Positions 1 through 6,926 of a stretch of DNA of 20,554 nt are shown here, in pieces. Position numbers and translations under genes: made by a program. The stretch comes from Silene noctiflora (lineage: Eukaryota > Streptophyta > Magnoliopsida > Caryophyllales > Caryophyllaceae). Numbering within the stretch: the stretch's first letter is position 1; the number at the start of each line of letters is the position of its first letter. Where the stretch lies: assembly GCA_009801015.1 (NCBI GenBank), contig VHZZ01002599.1:25078-45631 (forward strand). Direction: 5' to 3'. Below the pieces are notes generated by a model. The model saw only the letters and a program-made list of their open reading frames with translations, was not told the origin of the DNA and did not search any database.

Positions 1-260
1 CATATTATAATCATGCAACATAGATCCTTAACAACTAAAATCAATAAAAGGTTTTTGATAAAATTTTAGATGGTATTTTGAGGTTTTGAACTTTCGCTTA
101 TAACTCATTCATCTTCATTATTTTTTACCAAAGCTTATTTCCTCCTACTCAAACTCTCTCTAAAACACTCTTTTGACAAAACTTTGGTGACGATTTTGCT
201 AATTACTTCTTCGATTCATTACCTTTCTCTTCCTTGTTTCAACCGATCTCCCTCTTCAAG
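1..260 (+). promoter_or_regulatory. AT- and CT-rich leader-like sequence upstream of the Athila-type ORF
   Basis: No coding frame is supported here. The stretch goes from AT-rich (with a TATA-like ATAAAAGG near 46-53) to a CT-rich run at about 110-260 that looks like a plant 5' untranslated leader. It ends in the donor described at 261. It may be an internal promoter of the retroelement, or simply spacer. The promoter reading is weak. Confidence 0.25.
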
Positions 261-660
261 GTAAGGTGATTAACCTCTTCTCCTTTCAAAGTTGGTATGC
301 TTTATAGATTAGAACTGAAATTCCCCTTCGAAGCCTTGAATCTTATATTATGTGTGCTAAAAAAAGTTGTACAACTTGCCTTGTTTGCGGTTTTGAGTAT
401 AGAAAGAACTATTTTAACCCTCAAGTTGCTCAATGATTACACCGAAAACTTTCTAGGGTTTACCCCAAAACTTTTAAATTCTGAAATTTAATTGCTCCTA
501 GCTCTTTATAAACTATCAATTGATGCTAATGGTGTGCTAAATAGCATTTCTTTTGAGCTAACATTTTGTCTTAAAATCGTCTTTTGGAACTTGAAAAAAA
601 TTCTGAATTTTACTCTTTTACTTATGAAACCGGGACACTCTTGTTGAACCCATATTGCAG
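261..660 (+). other. Apparent intron just upstream of the Athila-type ORF start
   Basis: A strong donor (CTTCAAG followed by GTAAGG) at 260/261 and a pyrimidine-preceded acceptor (CATATTGCAG) ending at 660 bracket 400 bp. The ATG of the Athila-type frame begins at 662, one base after the acceptor. The sequence before the donor (about 110-260) is CT-rich like a plant 5' leader. Two readings fit: a leader intron of a separately transcribed ORF, or the acceptor of a spliced subgenomic retroelement mRNA. Both are inference from splice-site shape. There is no transcript evidence. Confidence 0.45.
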
Positions 661-661
661 A

Positions 662-2211
662 ATGCCGAGAAGTAGCAAGCGTAGTCGAGCAGGTGTTGTC
701 GCGGCCGAGCAAGGCCAAGGACCAACGGTACCTCCGGTGGATGCGTACCCTACGGTAATATTCGCTGAAGTTGATCACTGCAACACCTTTGTTGACTTGA
801 TGAAGCGAACCTTGAAACCTACCCGTTGTGTGGACACGGGAATATTGGAGGATTTGGGGATTGAGGTGGATGTGAGACACACAGTTGAGACTTTGGGTTT
901 TAAGGGGTTGTATCGGCTCCTTAAACACTCGTATATCTTCTTGACCTTAGAGTTTATGAGCTCTTTTCTGTACAATATCGGTGGTAAAACGGTAAGCTTC
1001 CGTTTGATGAACTCTAGTTACCAGTTGACCCTTGACCAGTTTTCTACTCACTTGGGTTTGGAAGGGGATAATGAGGAGTATATGAGGGATGTGTCGACCG
1101 AGAGTGGGGCATATAGCTACCTTCCCTTGATCATAGGCCGACCTGCGTCCAGTTCGAGTGCTATGTTGATCAATGATGTGCAACATGTGACTCTCCGTAT
1201 CTTCCTGAGGATGATGACTTGCTTAATGTAAGGGAGGAGTGATGTGAGTAAGCTGAACTCACACGAGGTGATGCTCTTGATGTCTTACCTTAACCCTAGG
1301 CGGGGACCGCGCTTCTACTAGAGTGCTCCCGCGATTGTGTGTGCTAGTTTAGCCCTCACGGCTAAGTCAAAGACTCGTCACCTTAGTTGTGGTGCTATAG
1401 TGACCCGTTTGGCCCAGCGACTAATCTCCTTTGAGGCTTCTCCCAACTTTCCCGCCTTGTTTGATAAGGTGCCTACCATAGACAAGGACTACTTGTTACA
1501 AACTAGGTGGTTGAGGGAGCTAGATGATGGGTCCTTGGCTTGGAGAGTGCAAGGATCTAGGTGGATGACTTAATGCGAATTATCTCCCCACGACAGACCA
1601 CTTGTAGGAGTGCACCGACTACATGGCTCCTCACGCCCAGAACTACCTAATTCCGGACGAGTTTCTAGAAGAGATGCTTGAGTCAGTGTTGGTCCCTAAG
1701 AAGAAAAGATGACTCAGCCTCCTCATGAGACTAGGGGAGCTAGAGTCACCCGAGAAGGGGGGGACCGAGGCACCCTTTGTTCCTCCCTACCAACACCATT
1801 ACCCTCACCAGTAACAGTACCCGGCTTACCCAACGGTGCATGACCTCCGGATGTAAGAGAGTGAGCTCTCATAGAGGCTATCTAATGCCCTAGAACTGAG
1901 GAGCATGCATGAGATGCTTATCTTCAGGGCATTGGGACTACTTGCGCCCAACCGGTGTGGTGGAGAGGCATGGGGGATGATTCTGGGGTCTTTCGTAGCT
2001 ATGGGGTGGACATGGCTACTTAGAGAGAGTCGTCTAGCTAAGACTTCGGCTACCTCGCAGAGCCATGGGGACCTAACTATGAGAGTTAACTCAATTCTGA
2101 GGGGAGATGATGGGTGGTAGTACAGCTTCTGAGTATGGGGATGGTGGAATCGGGGCATTAGGCACGACAGACGAGGAGCAGATGGATGAGGACATCAATG
2201 CCGAGCCTTGA
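662..2211 (+). pseudogene. Athila ORF1-like protein, decayed (stops and frameshifts)
   Basis: The frame opens at ATG 662 with MPRSSKRSR and runs 189 codons to TAA 1229-1231. Within it, LKPTRCVDTGILEDLG, LTLEFMSSF, VSFRLMNSSYQLTLDQF and HLGLEG follow the order typical of the Athila ORF1 family of plant Ty3/gypsy elements, whose function is unknown. The same frame continues past the stop (NSHEVMLLMSYLNPRRG) to a second stop (TAG 1319-1321), then resumes with CGAIVTRLAQRLISF, also family-like, up to TAA 1571-1573. After that the reading shifts to another frame (MAPHAQNYLIPDEFLEE from about 1623) with several more stops. A third frame ends in DEEQMDEDINAEP with TGA at 2209-2211. The original protein would have been about 515 aa. 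With this many lesions it is not functional. Other short ORFs on either strand here are shadows. Confidence 0.8.
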
Positions 2212-3266
2212 TTTGATGTTCTTTTATTTCATGTTGGTTGTGGTGTTATAATTCGGCCATAAGGCCAAGACTAGCTACGTTAGAGTTTCTTAGACTTTGT
2301 TGATTGATGGGGACGATTGGAGTGATGTTTAAACATCACGGGACTTGTTTTATACAAGCAAGAAGGTTGCGTTTAGTGACAAATTGTATTCTGATCTGGT
2401 GTTACTCGACCGAGTACCCGCTCGACCGAGTACTTCAAACTCGGTCGAGTGACTGATACTCGACCGAGTACTACCTGATACTCTTCTATTCGGTTGTTAA
2501 TGGTTTCTTTCGAGTCTTGTGTGATGTTTGATTAACGTTTTGGGCATTTGTAATTACATGTTGTGTAATGCGGACATGGGAACGACATGTTGGTTGTCGG
2601 GTGACAACTACCAAGTCGGGGGTGGGATCAAAAGTCATACTATCCATACATATATATAGTAATATCATGGGTGCTATCTTCGAGTCACATTTTACCTCTT
2701 TTATCCTTGCATGATACTAGTTTCATATCTATTTGTCGGCTATGGTTGCGTTCACGTTAAGGTTGGGGGTGCATCAGTGGCATAGACTTCTAAGGAGTGG
2801 GACCTTGATTTTTCTTTGACTGTTGACATTCAATATAAGAGGGTTGAGGCACATGGCATAACTTGTTTCGATTCCGACCATCTTAGCAGTGAACTTTGGG
2901 GACGAAGTTCATTTTTACGGAGGATAGATAGCATCGCGGGTTTAAAATCCCGTAATGTTTATTAATTTATATAATGTTAACTGGAAGTTGTAACTTATAT
3001 CATGCAATGTGCGATGCGTGATGACGTGATTGTGTTAGTAGTATGGATGGCGTTATAGTTGTGTCTTTGCAGTGCATATTCGAGTTGCGGTGGTTAAGGT
3101 GATGGTGGTTACGATGACTAATCGGAGTCACGATGGTTACTGATGTGATGTGAGTGGTATTGTTTGTATACGATCTTGTATTGCCGTTAAGTGTCGTGTG
3201 TAGCTCGGACTTACTCTTTTCGTTGTCTTGCCACGTGGGATGAACTTCGAGGACGAAGTTCCTTTT
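2212..3266 (+). other. Non-coding spacer of the retroelement between ORF and polypurine tract
   Basis: No convincing coding frame is present on either strand. The spacer contains a cluster of ACTCGACCGAGT-type palindromes (2404-2471). It also contains two copies of a gypsy pre-LTR signature, GAACTTTGGGGACGAAGTTC at 2891-2910 and GAACTTCGAGGACGAAGTTC at 3242-3261, about 350 bp apart. The second is a perfect 8-bp hairpin with loop AGGA directly upstream of the polypurine tract. The duplicated signature suggests an internal duplication of the pre-LTR region. Confidence 0.55.
2404..2471 (+). repeat. Cluster of four ACTCGACCGAGT-type palindromic repeats (spacer cluster)
   Basis: Four units of about 12-14 bp occur: ACTCGACCGAGTAC at 2404, a GCTCGACCGAGTAC variant at 2420, the opposite orientation ACTCGGTCGAGTG near 2439, and TACTCGACCGAGTAC at 2457. 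ACTCGACCGAGT and ACTCGGTCGAGT are reverse complements, so units in both orientations can pair with one another and each is itself a near-palindrome. They lie in the retroelement spacer and match a second cluster inside the LTR. Confidence 0.75.
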
Positions 3267-3277
3267 AAGGGGGGAGA
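3267..3277 (+). other. Polypurine tract for plus-strand priming
   Basis: AAGGGGGGAGA ends one base before the LTR's TG. That is the position and composition expected of the primer for plus-strand DNA synthesis in an LTR retrotransposon. The 8-bp hairpin at 3242-3261 lies immediately upstream. Confidence 0.8.
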
Positions 3278-3377
3278 CTGTAATACCCACCCCTTCAGGG
3301 ACCATTGACCAACCGTTCACCTCGCCGAATCTTTAGTAAGAGTTAGAATGGCAGTTATATTGTAGATGAAACTGCGA

Positions 3378-3470
3378 ACTCGACCTAGTAAGGCCCACTC
3401 GGCCGAGTGTTATATGACACTCGACCGAGTTCAGCGTACTCGGTCGAGTATGTTAGTACTCGACCGAGTA
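3378..3470 (+). repeat. Cluster of five ACTCGACCGAGT-type palindromic repeats (LTR cluster)
   Basis: Five units lie in the first 200 bp of the LTR, the likely U3 region: a degenerate ACTCGACCTAGTA (3378), CACTCGGCCGAGTG (3396-3409, a perfect palindrome), CACTCGACCGAGTT (from 3419), TACTCGGTCGAGTA (3437-3450) and TACTCGACCGAGTA (3457-3470). Orientation alternates. The units match those at 2404-2471. Confidence 0.75.
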
Positions 3471-4481
3471 TCTTAGAGTCAGCGATATAAAACTTTAGGC
3501 GGAAGTTTCGACTTAAATAATTTCCACAAAACATTTCTTCCTTTCTTTTAACCCTAAACGCATGCTCTTCTCTCTAACATCTCATTTCACAACCTCCTTG
3601 ACCTTTACCATGAACCTAGTCTGGGAGGAACGTGACGTGGGCACAGATTTACGAGTCGGACCTCTCTCATCGTCGGAGTCTAGATGTCCTTGCAGTAAGT
3701 TTGTGCTTACTGTTTGTGTACGGTCTTTGGATTTGATTACCGTAATGATAAGGCATAATTAATGGTTGTAGGTGATGATGTCAATGCTTGCAATTTGTGA
3801 CCATGGTGGTTGCTATTGCTTGGAATCGTTAAAGGTAAGGTTTCCATATCCAGCTCTTTGTATGGTTAATTATAAGTCGATGTTATGATGTATGAATATC
3901 ATGATGTGGAATGTTTATGATGTTATTGGTATTGGTCATGTTGATTGTGGAGCCACTGTCGGGAGATGGTTTCACCCTCATGTTCCCCTCTTGTGGCTCC
4001 CATCACAAGGGGATGTGCACATTAATGATCTGGGTGCGCTCGTTGCGATAAGTGGGGCTTTAGGTGGCATGGTTGCGGTCTACCACTAGCTGGGGAGGGT
4101 TACCTGTTCGATGGGTTACCTGGTAGGGCTATACTCACTGCAGTGTGTGGTTGTGTTCGAGTTGCGGTTCAGACAGTAGTATTTGGAGTTGGAGATGGTT
4201 GTTCATTCAGATATTATTATATTGATCGCTCTATCTGTTTGCCTTATGATTTCTCGTATGGTTGGCTGACCCTTGTTGTGTTTTCAAAACTGCGGTGATT
4301 CGTTAAGGAATGGTGAGCAGGTGTGTATTAGGTTGGATGTTTGAGCTTGTGTGAGACCTGGATGGGATGTCGTCGAGTCTAGCTGTTCGTTTAGCTTCCG
4401 ATGTGTATCTAGTAGACACCGCTCGTAGTAGTGAGTTGTATTTCAGTTTGGTATTTCTGGTTGTAAACTTTACATTGTTTT

Positions 4482-4487
4482 AATAAA
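4482..4487 (+). terminator. LTR polyadenylation signal AATAAA
   Basis: A canonical AATAAA lies 112 bp before the LTR end. The two minus-strand LTRs at the right of the window have the same hexamer at the equivalent place (17926-17931 and 18654-18659, read as TTTATT on the plus strand). This fits the end of the R region. Confidence 0.55.
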
Positions 4488-4599
4488 TGTTCTTTTATGG
4501 TCTATTTTATATACTTTACCTCGGGCAACCGAGATGGTAATGCCTCCGTGTGCTAAGGTGGTCCTTAGCAAAGGCACTTTGGTAGGCGGGGATGTTACA

Positions 4600-5203
4600 T
4601 GTCAATTCAAATATTTTCAATTGATTTTACAGGTTCGGATTCATTTTGTCAGGTTTATCGAAGAATATCACTTTAGCTTTGAAGCAGCTGCATGATACTA
4701 ATCATTGCATAGGCATGGTATGGGAGCCAAGCTGTTAAATTTTATGTGCTACTTTGGTGTGGATATCATTTTTATTTGGGAGGTTGTAAATATCAATAAA
4801 ATAACCGAAAATACCTTCAAATGTTTGAGAGATGTTTCAATTACATAAGTAATAAAAGACAATTTGCGAATACGACAAACCAATTAAAGCTCCCACGTGT
4901 GTACACTAATTGTATGAATTGTTGCCTTTCCGAATACGACAAATCAATTTACAAAATCAGGGGAACTATTAAAATGACAATTTATAAGTCCGTTATTTTT
5001 TAGCTGTCTAAGTCTGTTATTACTAACTAACAAACCCACTTAAAGATACGTTCGTTATACATAGATTCTACTAATACTGAGAGAATTATGATATGACAAT
5101 CAGATAATGAATTTACGTTTTATAATAAAGATTATCTCCTTGTATAGTCTTTGGATACTTTTTTTTTTTTTAACTATAAATGATAACTCATAACCCCGGA
5201 TTT
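4600..5203. repeat. Direct segmental duplication, copy A (truncated on the left by the LTR)
   Basis: This block matches 5662-6282 over its whole length in the same orientation. Long identical runs include 34 bp at 4847-4880 / 5935-5968 and about 25 bp around TTCGTTATACATAGATTC. It keeps a CACGTG G-box (4894-4899) and two copies of an 18-bp motif (4868 and 4932). No gene is supported. The homology starts at the first base after the LTR, so the retroelement inserted into this copy. The left part of copy A should lie beyond the 5' LTR, outside the window. Confidence 0.85.
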
Positions 5204-5204
5204 G

Positions 5205-5424
5205 CTAAGTTGTTTGGTTGTGAATGTAGGTATTGAATTCCATATGAGTTATCAATTACTTAGGTGGAGTTGGTAATTCGATTCTCCCATAGAAATTGAA
5301 TTTTTTTTAGGAATATTAAATGCTTCATTTTGCCAAAAACAATGGGCACCAAACAACTCCTGATTTTGTAATTTATGGGATTTTCCAATTGTCATGTTTA
5401 CAAAGAGCAACCAAACAATGCCTT
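5205..5424. mobile_element. MITE-like element 1
   Basis: The stretch is bounded by inverted arms: TTGTTTGGTTG at 5210-5220 and CAACCAAACAA at 5408-5418, an 11-bp perfect pair. CTAAG on the left and CTTAG on the right extend the symmetry. It is AT-rich, about 220 bp, with no coding capacity. It sits immediately after copy A. The size and termini fit a small non-autonomous DNA transposon (hAT-like by appearance), but no target-site duplication is clear. Confidence 0.45.
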
Positions 5425-5625
5425 AGGTATCGTTTAGTTGCCACTACGAAATTGGAGAAATGAAAAATCTCATGAATTAAAAAAGTGAAGGTTGTGTGGT
5501 TGCCCAAAATCACATGATTTGGTTTTTTTTTTCCATGCATGGATAATTGGATTATTTAGTCCCCTTAAATAATTGAAAATTCCCGCATGAATTCAATTCT
5601 AGGACGTCAATCAAACAAGTTTTAG
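5422..5625. mobile_element. MITE-like element 2 (weak)
   Basis: A second block directly abuts the first. Its left end, CGTTTAGTTGCC (5431-5442), resembles the reverse complement of its right end near 5608-5619 (CAATCAAACAAG). Both look like diverged versions of the GTTTGGTTG terminus of the neighbouring element. The arms are imperfect and there is no clear target duplication, so this could instead be an unrelated AT-rich spacer. Confidence 0.3.
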
Positions 5626-5661
5626 GAAATTCAGATTACTCATATCAGGTTTTCGATTGGA

Positions 5662-6282
5662 TGTCGATTTGAATGTTTTCAATAGATTTTTCAGGTTCAG
5701 GTTTATTTTGTTAGGTCCACCGAGAAACATCACTTTGACTTTAAAGAACATCACTTTGACTTTGATGCAGCTGCATTATACTAAGCATTTGGTAGAGACA
5801 TGGTATGGGAGCCAAGCAGTTAAATTTTATTTACTTCTTTGGTACGGATATCATTTTTATTTCGGAGGTTGTAAATATCAATAAAACGGACGCATAAGAT
5901 ACCGACAAATGTTTGAGAGACGTTTCAATTACACAAGTAATAAAAGACAATTTGCGAATACGACAAACAAATTAAAGCTCTCACGTGTCTACGCTAATTG
6001 TATGACATGCTCCATTTGTGAATACGACAAACCAATTTACAAAAATGGATGTAAAATCAAGAAGGAAACTAATGTAACGACAATTTAAAAGCCCGTTATT
6101 TTTTTGGCAGACCAAAACCCGTTATTAATAACTAACAAATCCTCTTAAAGATATGTTCGTTATACATAGATTCTACTAATCATGAGAGAATTATGATATG
6201 ACAATCACCTCGTATCGTTTTTTTTTTTTTCTTTTTTTTTTTTTTTTTGTTTAGCTATAAATGACACTAATAAACCCGGATT
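5662..6282. repeat. Direct segmental duplication, copy B
   Basis: This is the second, complete copy of the segment at 4600-5203. It has the same order of landmarks: a TGTCGATTTG start, a TGGTATGGGAGCCAAGC run, the 18-bp motif at 5956 and 6020, the CACGTG G-box at 5982-5987, a long T tract (about 6220-6248) and a CCCGGATT end. Copy B also has a short internal tandem repeat of AACATCACTTTGACTTT within 5725-5765, which is single in copy A. The 75-codon frame at 5657-5884 is shifted in copy A and lacks a recognisable domain, so it is not called a gene. Confidence 0.85.
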
Positions 6283-6926
6283 ACACCATCTACATTGTTG
6301 TTCTAATTACCTCATTAACCCAACATTTAGAATTTTACCCTTCCACACAATAAGACCCCCAGGTGACATTGTCGGTTGTCACCTAATTGACTCTCATTCC
6401 ATATTTTAAGGAGATTCAAGTCAAAGTACATAAGATAGGTACACGTCTACATTCTACACATTCCTTTTTCTCTAAAAATTTGTCTTTTTTAGAAAGTTCA
6501 CGATAAACACACTCCAGCACAGCTAATTTGCTCACAAAAAAGAAGGCAGGTAAACAAAAACAGTGGGACTGTGCCCTTTGGCCTGTGGGGAGCAAATCTC
6601 AAGTGAATTCTGTGTACTGTGCCCCTGTATTTCCAATACCAGTAATCTTAAATACCATGGGAATTAACCTTCAGTTACTAATTCCCCATTTTAATATATA
6701 CTCCTCTCTATTTTCTGCTATTTCCATCACATTCATACCCAAATACAGAAACAAAAAATTTGATCAGTATCATAGATTTCTGAGCTTTTCTGTAGTTTGT
6801 TCCGTAAAAAGTTTTAATCTTTTATTTTTAGTACTCATAATATATTTAAAGTTTCCATCTTTATTTTATTTATTTGACTAATTTTAATAAAATAATAGTA
6901 TTTCTAATTCTTTTTTTGTTTGAATA
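6283..6926 (+). promoter_or_regulatory. Upstream region of the trihelix gene, with TATA candidate
   Basis: About 640 bp separate copy B of the duplication from the trihelix ATG. A TATA-like AATATATAC lies at 6693-6701, followed by a CT-rich patch (TCCTCTCTATTTTC). That would place transcription start near 6725-6735 and leave a leader of about 200 bp. A perfect 8-bp inverted repeat (AGGTGACA ... TGTCACCT) lies at 6361-6384. No coding sequence is supported. The promoter assignment is inference. Confidence 0.4.

Larger units (their letters stand above)
1..4599 (+). mobile_element. Ty3/gypsy-type LTR retrotransposon, 3' part (5' end outside window)
   Basis: The right end is well defined. A polypurine tract is followed by an LTR that begins TGTAATACCC and ends ATGTTACA, and unrelated host DNA starts directly after it. 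Upstream lie a decayed Athila ORF1-like frame and about 1 kb of non-coding spacer. That spacer carries the GGACGAAGTTC signature commonly found beside the polypurine tract of plant Ty3/gypsy elements. No reverse transcriptase, integrase or protease is visible, so either they lie left of the window or the element is a non-autonomous derivative. That positions 1-661 belong to the same element is inferred from the absence of any boundary. The five bases after the LTR (TGTCA) are the expected target-site duplication, but the left copy is out of view. The lineage (Tekay/Del-like LTR with Athila-like ORF) is uncertain. Confidence 0.75.
3279..4599 (+). repeat. 3' long terminal repeat of the left retroelement
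   Basis: The 1321-bp LTR begins TGTAATACCC and ends ATGTTACA, with terminal TG...CA dinucleotides and a polypurine tract one base upstream. Inside, in order, are five palindromic ACTCGACCGAGT-type units (3378-3470), short non-coding ORFs, a region homologous to the LTR at 17822-18511 (from about 3900 on), an AATAAA signal at 4482-4487, and a hairpin with CTCGG/CCGAG arms at 4520-4533. The last 80 bases match the start of the minus-strand LTR at 17822 when reverse-complemented, which supports the boundary. Confidence 0.85.

Noticed and set aside
506..975. Minus-strand ORFs opposite the Athila-type frame
   Set aside because: Antisense shadows of the ORF1-like coding sequence. No domain of their own.
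2404..3470. Palindromic repeats considered as a CRISPR array
   Set aside because: Units are too short, alternate in orientation and have irregular spacers. The genome is a plant nucleus and the units lie in an LTR element.
4821..5003. Small ORF in duplication copy A
   Set aside because: Not preserved as a frame in copy B, low complexity, no recognisable domain.
5657..5884. 75-codon ORF in duplication copy B
   Set aside because: The end of the frame (WYGSQAVKFY and onward to the stop) is shared with copy A, but the upstream frame is shifted there and contains a short tandem repeat. No domain recognised.
6528..6881. 117-codon ORF upstream of the trihelix gene
   Set aside because: It covers the TATA candidate and AT-rich leader, has no ATG at its start and no family resemblance.
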